From: Segatella baroniae DSM 16972 = JCM 13447
GTDB lineage: Bacteria > Bacteroidota > Bacteroidia > Bacteroidales > Bacteroidaceae
Reading direction: 5' to 3'
DNA length: 64,000 nt
Assembly (NCBI RefSeq): GCF_000426585.1
Contig: NZ_AUFQ01000003.1
Span: forward strand, 62,001 to 126,000
The notes beneath the pieces were generated by a model. It made no database searches. It was not told the DNA's origin and saw only the letters and a program-made list of their open reading frames with translations. Both the position numbers and the translations under genes were made by a program. The first letter of the stretch is position 1; every line of letters begins with the position of its first letter. Of the stretch, positions 25,896 to 35,912 are shown piece after piece.

Positions 25896-26250
25896 ATGTA
25901 TGATGAAATAACATGTACTTTTACGCAGCAAACAGCCTGTCATGGGCTCGTGACCGCATGGCTGCCGCGTTGGAAAAGGGCTGCCGCCTGCCACTGAAAG
26001 CACTGCTTTCACTTTGCAAGAGCAGTCCTTTCATCATGTCAAAGCTATGCTTTCAGCGGCTAAAAAGGCCGCTTCCGAGTCTTTAAAGGATAGCGATTGC
26101 GGACCGACCGTTTTGCTTTCCAGATGATTCCGCCCAGTCGGGCGCCAATATCGCCCACGACAACGAACAATCGGGGTAACAAACAGCTTCAGACTTTGCG
26201 CCTTGCCCATTCCCCCTTTTACCTTTTTACCCTTTTACTTTTTTATCTTT
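25896..26250. other. Intergenic region with 22-bp array and purine/pyrimidine tract
   Basis: No gene was seen between the pheT promoter and the TPR gene. The middle contains the 22-bp periodic array and the right end an 8-nt repeat tract, both listed separately. Confidence 0.55.
25977..26087. repeat. 22-bp periodic repeat array, locus 3
   Basis: Five imperfect units at 25977, 25999, 26021 (23 nt), 26044 and 26066. They share AGnnnTGCTTTC-like cores and AAA ends, in the same phase as the arrays at 7.6, 20.9 and 51.7 kb. Confidence 0.65.
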
Positions 26251-26262
26251 TTACCTTTTTTT
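26211..26262. repeat. 8-nt simple repeat tract at the end of the TPR gene
   Basis: Read on the minus strand, the tract is TAAAAAGA, TAAAAAAG, TAAAAGGG, TAAAAAGG and similar units directly after the stop codon of the TPR gene. The units stay near 8 nt, and the strand is wholly purine-plus-T. Confidence 0.7.
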
Positions 26263-26931
26263 TATTCGTTTGAACAGCTCTTTCAGCGCATTTCGATTAA
26301 TCCCCAGTGCCGTCAATCTGTTCAAGTCCTGCAAAGCTGCGTCCGTGCGCTTGGCCGTGATGAGCAGGTCAGCCCTGTTCAGCAGGTAATCCGTGTTGGA
26401 AGGGTCGCGGCGGAGAGCTTCCGAAAAGTCGTAAATGGCCAGCTCCAGCATTCCCCTCTCCTTCTCCATGCCGCCCCGCGCCGCATAAGCCACCGCACTG
26501 TCGGGATATTGGCTCACCAGACCGTTCATCCTGTCCATGGCTTCCGTGTAGTGTTTCGCCTTTTGGTTGAGCAAAGCCAAGCCCAACTGGCCTTCGAAAT
26601 TGCCAGGCACGAGCATGAGCAGGCGCTCGTAGTCCAGCCTGGCGAAGTTCAGTCGGCCCAGCTTTTCGTTCACGAAAGCCCTGTAGTATAGTCCGGCGAT
26701 GTTGGTCGGTTCAGAGAACAACACCTTGTCAAGGTCGTCTTTTGCGTAGTTCCATTGCTCCAACTGTATGTTCCAGGCCGTTTTTTTCAGCCTCAAATCA
26801 ATGCTGTCAGGGTGATAGGCCAAGACATCCGTGGCCTTGGCAAGAGAGTCGCGAAGCGCTTGCCGCGACTGGGCGACGAGCGAAAGCGACGGGAAAGCAC
26901 ATAAAACGAGGATGTGGAATACTTTGCGCAT
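26251..26931 (-). CDS. Secreted TPR-repeat protein
   Basis: With the ATG at 26931 the product is 226 aa, beginning with a signal peptide (MRKVFHILVLCAFPSLSLVAQ). The rest is helical tetratricopeptide repeats, about five, for example AWNIQLEQWNYAKDDLDKVL, LYYRAFVNEKLGRLNFARLD and AYAARGGMEKERGMLELAIY. TPR proteins scaffold protein complexes; no partner is evident here. A TACCTTTG -7 box lies on the minus strand at 26957-26950. The last codons lie inside the repetitive tract, so the C-terminal KKR length could vary between strains. Confidence 0.85.
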   Translation of the reverse strand: MRKVFHILVLCAFPSLSLVAQSRQALRDSLAKATDVLAYHPDSIDLRLKKTAWNIQLEQWNYAKDDLDKVLFSEPTNIAGLYYRAFVNEKLGRLNFARLDYERLLMLVPGNFEGQLGLALLNQKAKHYTEAMDRMNGLVSQYPDSAVAYAARGGMEKERGMLELAIYDFSEALRRDPSNTDYLLNRADLLITAKRTDAALQDLNRLTALGINRNALKELFKRIKKR

Positions 26932-27061
26932 AGTCCGATATTTTGCCCACAAAGGTAGCGGAATTGGCAGAAGCAGCTCTCTCGACAGTGTTATTAATCC
27001 ACAAAAGAACGAAATATCAGAAAAAAAAAGACCGAACCAGGCTTTTCAGCGAAAAATAGTA

Positions 27062-27069
27062 TATCTTTG
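27062..27069 (+). promoter_or_regulatory. -7 box upstream of the acidic-protein gene
   Basis: TATCTTTG at 27062-27069. It would give a GC-rich leader of about 90 nt before the ATG at 27165. No -33 box was identified. Confidence 0.45.
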
Positions 27070-27164
27070 CAAGCATAAGCATGGAGGCGGAACCTGTGCG
27101 GACACGCCCGCCGACGGCTGCCCATCGAAGACCTCTCTGCAAGAAAATTAAAAAAAATCATTCT

Positions 27165-27611
27165 ATGAACACCTCAGAACAGACCATCCAACAGATTGAC
27201 AGATTCATCAACAAGATTTTCCAGAAGTATCCTCATGTCAGCGAAGAAGATTGCGTCTTGACCGACATTCACCTACAGGTCAATCAGGATTCGGGTGAAA
27301 TGAAGGCGTTCAACGATGATGAAGAAGAAATCACGCGGTGTGTCGTAGAACAGTGGATAGACAATAAAGACGAGCAGTTCTATTGTCAAGTGACGGACAT
27401 TCTTCGCAAGTTGCTCGCCGCCCGCGATGGCCAGATTGACAAATTGGGTATTCTGAAGCCTTACAGTTTCGTGCTGGAGGATGATGACAATGAGAACATC
27501 GCCGAACTTTACGTTGCCGACGACGACACGGTCATCATCGGTGGCGACTTGATGAGCGGCCTGGATGAAGACCTCGACGCGTTCTTGAACAATTTGATTT
27601 CCGAAAAATAA
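27165..27611 (+). CDS. Acidic protein of unknown function
   Basis: The ATG at 27165 gives 148 aa (MNTSEQTIQQIDRFINKIFQ); 28 upstream codons in the same frame look like untranslated leader. I do not recognise a family. The protein is strongly acidic (DDEEEITRCVVEQWIDNKDE; LEDDDNENIAELYVADDDTV), soluble, and has no signal peptide. The even spacing of hydrophobic residues suggests a compact alpha/beta fold. It is monocistronic, ends at a bidirectional terminator and is convergent with clpC. A cytoplasmic role is likely but undefined. Confidence 0.85.
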   Translation: MNTSEQTIQQIDRFINKIFQKYPHVSEEDCVLTDIHLQVNQDSGEMKAFNDDEEEITRCVVEQWIDNKDEQFYCQVTDILRKLLAARDGQIDKLGILKPYSFVLEDDDNENIAELYVADDDTVIIGGDLMSGLDEDLDAFLNNLISEK

Positions 27612-27625
27612 TCGACAATAGGTAT

Positions 27626-27672
27626 AAAACGGAAAAGCCCTGATGGTGAATCCATCGGGGCTTTTCCGTTTT
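27626..27672. terminator. Bidirectional terminator between the acidic-protein gene and clpC
   Basis: A 21-bp stem (27626-27646 with 27652-27672) has one wobble pair and loop TGAAT. AAAA on the left and TTTT on the right let it serve both strands. It overlaps the clpC stop by 2 nt. Confidence 0.88.
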
Positions 27673-30205
27673 ATTGGAATGCAAGGGCCGTCTTGTCGGC
27701 ATTCGTCGCAATCGTGATGTTGCTGCCAGGCTGGAGCTTTCCGCCCAATATCAGCTCGCATACACCGTCCTCTATATAGTTTTGAATCGCTCTTTTCAGC
27801 GGTCGCGCGCCAAACTGGACGTCATAGCCTTTGGTTGCCACAAACTCCTTGGCGTCATCCGTGATACTGATGGAGTAGCCCATGTCGCCGATGCGCTTGA
27901 AAAGGCCCCGCAGTTCCAAGTCTACAATCCGCTTGATGGCCGCAATGTCCAATTGGTCGAATGTGATGATTTCATCCAACCGGTTGATGAACTCGGGCGC
28001 AAACTGCTTACTCAGGCTCTTCTGTATCACGTTGCGGGCATACGCTTTGTCTTTCTCATCTACGCTGATTCCGTTCGTCCGACCGGCGTTGAAGCCTATG
28101 CCGCGGCCGAACTCCTTCAACTGACGGGTGCCCGCGTTCGACGTCATGATGATGACCGTATTGCGGAAGTCCACCAGGCGTCCGTTGCCATCGGTCAGTC
28201 GGCCTTCATCCAACACCTGCAACAAGAGGTTGAACACATTCCCGTGTGCCTTCTCAATCTCGTCGAGCAGCACGATGGAATAAGGGTGGCGACGAACTCT
28301 CTCGGTCAGTTGGCCACCTTCTTCATAGCCAACATATCCCGGAGGGGCCCCGACCAGACGCGAGACGTTGAAACTCTCTGTATATTCGCTCATGTCGACA
28401 CGGATCAGGGCGTCGGTAGAACCAAACATGTACTGTGCCAACTTCTTGGCCAGATAAGTCTTTCCCACGCCGGTAGGCCCCAGGAACATGAACGCCCCGA
28501 TGGGATGGTTGGGCTCTTTCAGCCCCACCCTGTTGCGTTGTATGGCTTTCACCACTTTCTCGATGGCCGCATCTTGAGCAATGATGTCACGCTTCAGTTC
28601 GGCGGCCATGCCGACCAGCCGTATGCCTTCCGCCTCCGCCATACGCTGAACGGGGACTCCCGTCATCATGGAGACGACATCGGCCACATCGTCGGCCGTA
28701 ACCTGTTGCAGGTTGTCGTTGTCCCCAGCCAGCCATTGTTCATTCAACAGCCGCAGTTCTGCTTCCATCTGCGTCTGACGATCCCTGTAGCTGGCTGCCA
28801 ATTCAAAGTTCTGGTTCCTGACAGCCAAGTGCTTCTTCTGCTTCACCTCCTCTATTTCCTTCTCCTTGGCCTCAATGTCGGGCGGCAATGTCGCATTTTT
28901 CAAATGCAATCTCGCCCCCACCTCGTCCATGGCGTCTATGGCCTTGTCGGGGAAATGTCGGTCGGTGACGTATCGTTCTGTCAATTTGGCACAAGCTTCC
29001 AGTGCCTCATCATCATATCTGACATGGTGATGTTGTTCGTACCTTTCCTTGATGTTGTGGAGTATCTCGATTGTCTCGCTGAGAGATGTAGGCTCGACCA
29101 GCACTTTCTGGAAACGCCTTTCGAGGGCCCCATCCTTTTCAATGCTGTTTCGATACTCGTCAAGCGTAGTCGCTCCTATACATTGTATGGTGCCGCGGGC
29201 CAGCGCCGGCTTCATAATGTTGGCCGCGTCCATGCTCCCCGGGGTGCTTCCCGCTCCTATCAGGGTGTGGATTTCGTCGATGAAGACAATGATGTTCGGG
29301 TTTTGTTCAAGCTCTTTGAGCAGCGTCCGAATCCTTTCCTCAAACTGTCCTCTGTACTTGGTGCCGGCCACGATGGCGGTCATGTCCAGCGACACGACGC
29401 GCCTGTTGAATAGCATTGGGCTTGTGTGATGTCTGCTGATCAGCTGGGCCAATCCTTCCACGATGGCGCTTTTGCCAACGCCGGGCTCACCTATCAGGAT
29501 GGGGTTGTTCTTCTTGCGTCGACACAGAATCTCCGTTATGCGCTGTATCTCCTTCTCGCGTCCGACAACTGGGTCGAGCTTACCCTCGGCAGCCAGTTGA
29601 GTGAGATCCGTGGAGAAATTGTCGAGCACGGGCGTCTTTCCTGTCGACTGTGAACGCGCCTGCGCCGTGGAAGTCCTGCTCTGTCCTCCATTGGCCTGAT
29701 GGCTTGAGTCCAACTCGCTTTCTTCTTCCTCTTCGTCGGGAAGTTCCAAGCCGTCTTGCACGGCCTCCTGAGGCTTGTGCAAGAATGATAAAATATCTTC
29801 GTAATCCATGTGATTGAGTTCCAACACTTGCTTTGCTCCATTGTCAATCGTGTCATGAAGTATAGCAAGCAACAAATGCTGTACGTCGACGGTCGTGGAA
29901 TGCTGCATACGAGCTTCGAGTACGGCTGATTTCAAAATATTACTGGCATTTTCGTTCAAAACCAATTCCCTGGTCATGAAAGGGGATTCCGGTTCTTCCC
30001 CCCTTACTCTGCCCTCCAGTTCATGCTTTACTGATTGGGGATTGATGTTCAATCTGTTGAATATCTCTCCGATGAAGCCATTTTTCTCTCGAATCATCCC
30101 AAGCAGAAGGTGCTCTGGTCCTACGGAGCGGCTGGCCAACCGAGTTGCCTCTTCCCTACTGAACGCGAGTATTTCCGATACTCTTGGTGAGAATTGACTA
30201 GTCAT
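27671..30205 (-). CDS. clpC: ClpC-type AAA+ unfoldase of the Clp protease
   Basis: The ATG at 30205 ([20 protein letters not shown]) gives 844 aa. Order of domains: Clp N-domain (about 5-150), acidic linker (about 165-215), first AAA+ (Walker [10 protein letters not shown] near 240; Walker B VFIDEIH), a UVR motif region (about 445-480; [20 protein letters not shown]) that separates ClpC from ClpA/ClpB, then the second AAA+ ([14 protein letters not shown] near 570) and a C-terminal small domain. It unfolds substrates for ClpP, which is elsewhere. An AGGAGA site precedes the start, unlike most neighbours. Confidence 0.95.
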   Translation of the reverse strand: MTSQFSPRVSEILAFSREEATRLASRSVGPEHLLLGMIREKNGFIGEIFNRLNINPQSVKHELEGRVRGEEPESPFMTRELVLNENASNILKSAVLEARMQHSTTVDVQHLLLAILHDTIDNGAKQVLELNHMDYEDILSFLHKPQEAVQDGLELPDEEEEESELDSSHQANGGQSRTSTAQARSQSTGKTPVLDNFSTDLTQLAAEGKLDPVVGREKEIQRITEILCRRKKNNPILIGEPGVGKSAIVEGLAQLISRHHTSPMLFNRRVVSLDMTAIVAGTKYRGQFEERIRTLLKELEQNPNIIVFIDEIHTLIGAGSTPGSMDAANIMKPALARGTIQCIGATTLDEYRNSIEKDGALERRFQKVLVEPTSLSETIEILHNIKERYEQHHHVRYDDEALEACAKLTERYVTDRHFPDKAIDAMDEVGARLHLKNATLPPDIEAKEKEIEEVKQKKHLAVRNQNFELAASYRDRQTQMEAELRLLNEQWLAGDNDNLQQVTADDVADVVSMMTGVPVQRMAEAEGIRLVGMAAELKRDIIAQDAAIEKVVKAIQRNRVGLKEPNHPIGAFMFLGPTGVGKTYLAKKLAQYMFGSTDALIRVDMSEYTESFNVSRLVGAPPGYVGYEEGGQLTERVRRHPYSIVLLDEIEKAHGNVFNLLLQVLDEGRLTDGNGRLVDFRNTVIIMTSNAGTRQLKEFGRGIGFNAGRTNGISVDEKDKAYARNVIQKSLSKQFAPEFINRLDEIITFDQLDIAAIKRIVDLELRGLFKRIGDMGYSISITDDAKEFVATKGYDVQFGARPLKRAIQNYIEDGVCELILGGKLQPGSNITIATNADKTALAFQ

Positions 30206-30212
30206 AATGATG

Positions 30213-30218
30213 TCTCCT
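30213..30218 (-). promoter_or_regulatory. Shine-Dalgarno-like AGGAGA before clpC
   Basis: AGGAGA on the minus strand, 7 nt before the ATG at 30205. It is the second chaperone gene in this window with a strong ribosome-binding site. Confidence 0.55.
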
Positions 30219-30373
30219 TTTCTATGTTGATATCTTGTGTTTCGCAAATACCATGCCAACGGCCTGCACGAAATAGGCAGCAATTCCGTGCGCAGAAGGT
30301 AGAAAAATCGCATGGCCTGCCTCGCATAATGCTTTTTTTTATTATCTTTGTTCGCTTAAAAGGAACATTTCAC

Positions 30374-31714
30374 ATGATTGATTCGTCTGCTTTTCAAGGT
30401 AAAAAGGCAAAATATTATACATTGGGGTGCAAACTGAACTTTTCGGAGACCTCCACTTTCGAACGTTTGTTGTCGGACATGGGGGTCGTCTCGGCCAAAT
30501 CCGATGAAGTGGCCGACATCTGTCTGATCAATACCTGTTCGGTCACGGAGGTAGCCGACCACAAGTGCAGGCAAATCATCCACCGGATGACGAGAGAAAA
30601 TCCAGGGGCATTTGTGGTTGTAACAGGATGTTATGCTCAATTAGCTTCCGAAGCGGTAAGCCGGTTCGGAGGTGTGGATTTGGTACTTGGGTCCAATGAA
30701 AAAGCAAATTTGATCCAGTATCTGAACGAGGCGTTTCTCGACCAGGTCGGAGAAGAACACCTGCATCGACATTATTCGAAGAAAACCAAGGACATCAAGT
30801 CCTTTGCGCCCAGTTGCTCACGCGGCAATCGTACTCGTTATTTCTTGAAGGTGCAGGATGGCTGCAATTATTTTTGCACTTATTGCACGATACCATACGC
30901 CCGCGGCTTTTCCAGGAATCCGCCCATTGATTTCCTTGTCGGGCAGGCGCAACAGGCTGCCGACGAAGGAGGGAATGAGATTGTCATCACCGGCGTGAAC
31001 ATCGGCGATTTCGGCGAGACGACGCACGAGAAGTTCATAGACCTCGTGAAAGCACTCGACAAGGTCGAAGGTATCAAGCGCTTCAGAATCAGTTCCTTGG
31101 AACCGGACCTTTGCGACGACGAACTCATCGAATATTGTGCTACATCAAGAGCTTTCATGCCCCATTTCCATATACCACTTCAGAGTGGAAGCGACGAGGT
31201 GTTGAAGTTGATGCACAGGCGTTATGACAAGGCTTTGTTTGCCCACAAGATTCATTTGATAAAGGAGAAAATACCCCATGCTTTCATCGGTGTTGACGTG
31301 ATGGTGGGCTGTAGGGGCGAGAAAGAGGAATATTTCGAAGAGTGCTATGACTTCCTGTCCTCTCTGCCCATTGCGCAGCTGCACGTATTCCCCTATTCGG
31401 AACGCCCCGGAACCAGTGCCTTGTCCATTCCTCATGTAGTGAGTGACAAGGATAAAAAGCTACGCTCGAAGCGGCTGTTGAAACTGAGTGATGAGAAAAC
31501 GCAGGCTTTCTATGCACAGCATATCGGGCAGGAAGCCGAGGTCTTGTTTGAGAAGGCGGCCAAAGGCAAACGTATGCAAGGATTCACAAAAAACTATATT
31601 CGCGTGGAGCTTCCCGCCGGTATAGCGAAGGAAGAGTATGACAACCAACTCTTGAAGGTGCGTCTCTTGAAGTTCAATTTCGACAAGTCCGCGCTCATCG
31701 CGGAGCTCATTTAG
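30374..31714 (+). CDS. mtaB: tRNA (t6A37) methylthiotransferase MtaB
   Basis: The start at 30374 gives 446 aa, the normal family length; the open frame further upstream overlaps the clpC promoter region. The N-terminal UPF0004 domain holds three cluster cysteines (TLGCKLNFSE, LINTCSVTEVAD, VVTGCYAQ). The radical SAM motif is CNYFCTYCTIPYARG (about residue 170), and a TRAM domain ends the protein. MtaB adds a methylthio group to t6A37 of tRNAs reading ANN codons. The motif KLNFSE and overall layout favour MtaB over MiaB or RimO. A TATCTTTG -7 box lies at 30343-30350. Confidence 0.93.
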   Translation: MIDSSAFQGKKAKYYTLGCKLNFSETSTFERLLSDMGVVSAKSDEVADICLINTCSVTEVADHKCRQIIHRMTRENPGAFVVVTGCYAQLASEAVSRFGGVDLVLGSNEKANLIQYLNEAFLDQVGEEHLHRHYSKKTKDIKSFAPSCSRGNRTRYFLKVQDGCNYFCTYCTIPYARGFSRNPPIDFLVGQAQQAADEGGNEIVITGVNIGDFGETTHEKFIDLVKALDKVEGIKRFRISSLEPDLCDDELIEYCATSRAFMPHFHIPLQSGSDEVLKLMHRRYDKALFAHKIHLIKEKIPHAFIGVDVMVGCRGEKEEYFEECYDFLSSLPIAQLHVFPYSERPGTSALSIPHVVSDKDKKLRSKRLLKLSDEKTQAFYAQHIGQEAEVLFEKAAKGKRMQGFTKNYIRVELPAGIAKEEYDNQLLKVRLLKFNFDKSALIAELI

Positions 31715-31747
31715 AATCATAATCACATCTGGAATCATAATGCGGCT

Positions 31748-32776
31748 ATGGAAAAAGATATTGTAATCGTCATCCTCAATTGGAACGGTCAGAAAATGAT
31801 GTCCGAATATCTCAAGAACGTGGAAATGTATTCCCGTGATGAGGCAGACATCGTTGTGGCAGACAACGCGTCGACGGATGATTCGCTGGCCTACCTGCGC
31901 AGAGCACACCCCGAGGTGGAAATCATCGAGTTTGACAAGAACTGGGGGTTCGCAGAGGGATATAACAAAGCTTTGAGCCGGTTGCGTCGGTATAAATACT
32001 ATATCTTATTAAACTCGGACGTGAAGGTGACGCATCATTGGCTGACTCCTTTGGCTGAATTCATGGATGCGCACGAGGAGGTCGCCGCCTGTCAGCCCAA
32101 GCTCCTGTCAATGGTCGAGCCTGACAAGTTCGAGTATGCCGGAGCGGCCGGGGGATATCTTGACAAATATGGATATCCGTTTTGTCGTGGCCGAATCTTC
32201 GACAGCGTGGAACCGGACGGGGGGCAGTACGACCAGAATGCAAACATTCTATGGGCCACGGGGGCCTGTCTGATGGTCAGGTCGAATGACTATTGGCAGG
32301 CAGGCGGACTGGACGCCCGTTTCTTTGCCCACAATGAAGAAATAGATTTTTGCTGGCGCCTTCGACTGCAAGGCAAAAAAATCTATTGCATTACAGACAG
32401 TGTGGTCTACCACTTGGGAGGAGGAACGTTGCCCAAGGGCAATCCGATGAAGACCTTTCTGAACTTCCGCAACAACCTGACCATGCTTTACAAGAATTTG
32501 CCAGAAAAGGAACTAAAGCCCGTATTGCGGACGCGGTGGTTCCTGGACTATCTGGCTGCTTTTGAAACGTTGCTTCTCAATCGTAATTTCAAAGACTTTG
32601 TCGCCATCTTCAAAGCAAGAAGAGCTTTCAAGAAATGGCTTCCTCAATTTGAAAAAGACAGGGAGAACATTCAACGGCAAGCTGTAGAAACCACGTTGCC
32701 TGAGCGGAAGCCCTATTCCATCTTGTGGCAATATTATGCGAACAAGATACGCGTTTACAGCGGCTTGCCGGAATAA
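31748..32776 (+). CDS. GT2 family glycosyltransferase (rhamnosyltransferase-like)
   Basis: A 342-aa enzyme with an N-terminal GT-A fold (VIVILNWNGQKMM, VVADNASTDDSL, ILLNSDVKV, where NSD acts as the DxD metal motif, and NEEIDFCWRLRLQG around residue 197). The family resembles dTDP-rhamnosyl or galactofuranosyl transferases acting on polysaccharide or lipid-linked precursors. There is no membrane segment. It follows mtaB by 33 bp and is probably co-transcribed. No polysaccharide cluster surrounds it, so the acceptor is unknown. Confidence 0.9.
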   Translation: MEKDIVIVILNWNGQKMMSEYLKNVEMYSRDEADIVVADNASTDDSLAYLRRAHPEVEIIEFDKNWGFAEGYNKALSRLRRYKYYILLNSDVKVTHHWLTPLAEFMDAHEEVAACQPKLLSMVEPDKFEYAGAAGGYLDKYGYPFCRGRIFDSVEPDGGQYDQNANILWATGACLMVRSNDYWQAGGLDARFFAHNEEIDFCWRLRLQGKKIYCITDSVVYHLGGGTLPKGNPMKTFLNFRNNLTMLYKNLPEKELKPVLRTRWFLDYLAAFETLLLNRNFKDFVAIFKARRAFKKWLPQFEKDRENIQRQAVETTLPERKPYSILWQYYANKIRVYSGLPE

Positions 32777-32791
32777 AGCCGCTTGACATCA

Positions 32792-35110
32792 TCATTTGAC
32801 GACTTTAAAGCGAGCAAACTTCAAAAGCAGTTGTTTCTTGCCTGTATTTTCAAAATCGATTGTAGCTTTCTGATTCTCACCAGTACCTTCCAACTTTGAG
32901 ATTGTCCCAATGCCGAACCGCTGGTGCTCAATGACCGTCCCTACAGACAATATGCCTTGTGGTGTTTTCATTTCTGAAAGAGGACTTTCCAATTGTGGCT
33001 TGCCTGTCGCCGTCCCCACGCTGCGAAAGCTGGGAGGCAGATTGGGAGCCTGCTTGGTGTAGGACTCTCCCATCTCCCCTGACGCCATACGACGTCCCGG
33101 TTGATTCCACGGCATCCGTTTTGTAAAAATGGGACGCGCCTCCTCTTCTTCCCTTATGATATAGTTCGAATCAATCTCCTGTAGAAAACAGCTCGGATTG
33201 CAAAATTCAGTCCTGCCATAACGCCAACGGTTATGGGCATTTGTCAGGATACAATGGCGCTGCGCCCTTGTGATGGCTACATACAAAAGCCTGCGTTCTT
33301 CCTCCATTCCCCGCAAAGTGCCGGCAGCCTGTGGACTTGGAAAGATGTTCTGTTCCATACCGACGACAAAGACTGTCGCAAACTCCAATCCCTTTGAACT
33401 GTGGATCGTCATGAGATTGACCTTGTCCCCTCCCATTCCGTCATCACTCTCTACGTCTGTAAGCAAGGCGACCTCCTGCAAGAATTCGGAAAGTCCGGCT
33501 TCTTCAATGCGACCTTCCTCCCTCCGTTCTTCGACGAAATTCTGGATGGCACCAAGAAACTCGTCGACATTTTCCTGACGCGCCATCGCTTCCGGTGAGG
33601 AGTCGCCATAAATGTCCTTGCTGATACCCGACGTCTTGATGATGTCCGAACCCAGCAGGAATGCGTCTTCCACATCCAGCCGTTCGCGATAACCTCCTAT
33701 CAACAGGCGGAAAGACTGCAATTTGGCGACTGTCCCTTTGTTGACATCCAACCTAAAGTGCTCGGGAGAGCCAATAACATCCCAGAAACTTACACCGTTT
33801 TGGACTGCGCAGGCTGCTATTTTGGCCATGGTGGAGTCCCCGATACCCCGAGCCGGATAATTGATGATTCTTTTGAAAGCCTCCTCGTCGTTGGGATTGG
33901 CCACCAGCCGGTAGTATGCAATGATGTCTTTTATTTCCTTGCGCTGATAAAAACTCAGACCGCCAAATATCTTGTAGGGAATCGTCTGCTTTCTCATCTC
34001 CTCTTCAAAGCTTCTGCTTTGAGAGTTTGTCCGATACAGGACGGCAAAGTCCGAATACTTGCACGCGTCTTGGCGCTTGATCTGCTTGATGTATTTGCAA
34101 ACGATGGAAGCCTCCTCTTTATCGCTGTATGCACTCTTGTAAAGAAGTTTGTCACCGATGTCATTGCGGCTAAAGACGTCTTTCTCTATCTGGCGCCGGT
34201 TCTTTTTAATCAGACTGTTGGCTGCTTTTACAATGTTCTGGGTGGAACGATAGTTTTGTTCCAACTTGAAAAGTTCGGCTCCCTTGAATTGTTGTTGAAA
34301 GCCAAGAATGTTGTCGATATCCGCCCCACGAAAACTATAGATACTTTGCGAGTCGTCACCAACTGCACAGATATGCAGTTTCTCCTTTGCCAGCAAGTAG
34401 ACGATACGTTGCTGCACATAGTTCGTGTCTTGGTATTCGTCTACCAAGATGAAGTCGAAGCGTTGGGCGTATTTCTCGCACACCTCTTGATGGCGGCTGA
34501 ACAAGATGTATGTTTGAACAAGGAGGTCGTCGAAATCCATGGCATTGGCTTTTCGGCAGCGTTGGTTGTAGTTGTTGTAAATGTCTGTCAACCGCGGCAT
34601 GTTGTCACGTTTGTCTTGCTCCAACAAAGAGGTCTTGCGAGCATAGTCGTCAGGAAGAATCAATCTGTTCTTTGCCAATGAAATCTTTTTGTGGACGGTT
34701 GCCGGTTTGTAGACTTTGTCATCCAACTTCATTTCCTTGACGATGGTCTTCAGAAGAGACCTGCTGTCGGACTCATCATAGATTGTGAAATTGGAAGAAA
34801 AGCCAAGACAAGACGCTTCACCCCTAAGGATTCGTGCGAAAACACTATGAAAGGTGCCCATATAAAGATAGCGTGCCTTGTCATACCCAACGATGGAGGC
34901 GATACGTTCCTTCATCTCATTGGCAGCCTTGTTGGTAAAGGTCAAGGCCAAAATGGCCCACGGATTATAGCCGTTTTGCAGAAGATAGGCGATTTTATAG
35001 GTCAACACACGCGTTTTGCCGGAACCCGCTCCTGCAATGACAAGAGATGGTCCGTCATTGTATTCGACGGCAGCCCGCTGTGACTCGTTGAGTTCTTCCA
35101 ATATATTCAT
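32792..35110 (-). CDS. uvrD: UvrD/PcrA-like superfamily 1 DNA helicase
   Basis: A 772-aa 3'-5' helicase with the SF1A motifs: Q-motif LNESQRAAVEYNDG, Walker A IAGAGSGKTRV (about 24-34), motif Ia ALTFTNKAANEMKERI, motif II VDEYQDTNYVQQR, motif III VGDDSQSIYSFRGAD, motif IV LEQNYRST, motif V MTIHSSKGLEF and motif VI RRLLYVAITRAQ. A Gly/Pro-rich linker and a small C-terminal Tudor-like domain (HQRFGIGTISKLEGTG) support PcrA/UvrD. It works in excision repair with UvrABC and in clearing replication blocks. It follows mtgA on the same strand. Confidence 0.95.
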   Translation of the reverse strand: MNILEELNESQRAAVEYNDGPSLVIAGAGSGKTRVLTYKIAYLLQNGYNPWAILALTFTNKAANEMKERIASIVGYDKARYLYMGTFHSVFARILRGEASCLGFSSNFTIYDESDSRSLLKTIVKEMKLDDKVYKPATVHKKISLAKNRLILPDDYARKTSLLEQDKRDNMPRLTDIYNNYNQRCRKANAMDFDDLLVQTYILFSRHQEVCEKYAQRFDFILVDEYQDTNYVQQRIVYLLAKEKLHICAVGDDSQSIYSFRGADIDNILGFQQQFKGAELFKLEQNYRSTQNIVKAANSLIKKNRRQIEKDVFSRNDIGDKLLYKSAYSDKEEASIVCKYIKQIKRQDACKYSDFAVLYRTNSQSRSFEEEMRKQTIPYKIFGGLSFYQRKEIKDIIAYYRLVANPNDEEAFKRIINYPARGIGDSTMAKIAACAVQNGVSFWDVIGSPEHFRLDVNKGTVAKLQSFRLLIGGYRERLDVEDAFLLGSDIIKTSGISKDIYGDSSPEAMARQENVDEFLGAIQNFVEERREEGRIEEAGLSEFLQEVALLTDVESDDGMGGDKVNLMTIHSSKGLEFATVFVVGMEQNIFPSPQAAGTLRGMEEERRLLYVAITRAQRHCILTNAHNRWRYGRTEFCNPSCFLQEIDSNYIIREEEEARPIFTKRMPWNQPGRRMASGEMGESYTKQAPNLPPSFRSVGTATGKPQLESPLSEMKTPQGILSVGTVIEHQRFGIGTISKLEGTGENQKATIDFENTGKKQLLLKFARFKVVK

Positions 35111-35144
35111 TGTGTGTGAAAGTTGTAGAGAATATGAAAATGGA

Positions 35145-35879
35145 TCAGTGGTGGTAGACGTCTCCTGCCGCTGTATTGGGGTCGTAGTCTTCCCCCTCTT
35201 TGGGAAACTTTGGAATGAAGCGCATGTTGTTTTGAATTTGCCGCTGGCGTTTCCTCATGTAAGGGCTTGGATTCTTGCTGCTGAACTTTCTGGGGTTGGG
35301 CAGCGTAGCCGCAATGAGGGCGCAGTCGGCCCGGGACAGTTCGGAAGCCTGTTTGCCAAAATGATATTCCGCACAGGCGTCAACACCATAAATGCCGTTT
35401 CCCATTTCAATTGAATTCAGATAGACTTCCATGATGCGCTGTTTGCTCCACATAAGTTCAATCAGAGCAGTGAAATACACTTCAAAACCTTTTCTTATCC
35501 AGCTTCGCCCAGGCCACAGAAAAACGTTTTTTGCAGTTTGCTGACTGATGGTGCTGGCACCAAATTTCTTCCCCCTCTTCAAATTGCGGCGGGCAGCTTT
35601 CTCTATCGCGTCATAATCAAAGCCGTGATGCAATAGAAAGCGGGTGTCTTCGCTGGCCATGACAGCTACGGGCATGCTGGGAGAGATCTTCTCCATGGGT
35701 ATCCAGTGATGGTGCAACTGAATGCTTTGGCCGTCTCCGACTTGCTGAAAACAGCGCAAGAGCATTAACGGCGTGACATAAACAGGTAGGAATTTAAACA
35801 AGACAACACCTAAAATGGATGTCGCGACAAACAACCCGACCGCCCATCTGCAAACTTTCCAAACTGTATGGAGCATCAT
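35145..35879 (-). CDS. mtgA: Monofunctional peptidoglycan glycosyltransferase (GT51)
   Basis: I choose the ATG at 35879 (244 aa); a longer TTG frame to 35912 would start against a terminator hairpin. A membrane anchor follows (WAVGLFVATSILGVVLFKFL). The GT51 domain shows the catalytic Glu in MASEDTRFLLHHGFD, then FGASTISQQTAKNVFLWPGR and IMEVYLNSIEMGNGIYGVDA. It polymerises lipid II into glycan strands at the inner membrane and lacks a transpeptidase domain. It lies 34 bp upstream of uvrD and likely shares a transcript, though the functions are unrelated. Confidence 0.95.
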   Translation of the reverse strand: MMLHTVWKVCRWAVGLFVATSILGVVLFKFLPVYVTPLMLLRCFQQVGDGQSIQLHHHWIPMEKISPSMPVAVMASEDTRFLLHHGFDYDAIEKAARRNLKRGKKFGASTISQQTAKNVFLWPGRSWIRKGFEVYFTALIELMWSKQRIMEVYLNSIEMGNGIYGVDACAEYHFGKQASELSRADCALIAATLPNPRKFSSKNPSPYMRKRQRQIQNNMRFIPKFPKEGEDYDPNTAAGDVYHH

Positions 35880-35912
35880 TCTGAAATATTTAGCGTATTT
35901 CTTTGCATACAA

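Noticed and set aside
27674..29413. Long 579-codon plus-strand frame antisense to clpC
   Set aside because: It is the mirror of a well-conserved AAA+ gene, has no recognisable domains and no promoter; it is a shadow frame of GC-rich codons.
35880..35912. TTG start for mtgA at 35912
   Set aside because: It abuts a perfect hairpin and adds residues not typical of the family; ATG 35879 fits the anchor helix better.
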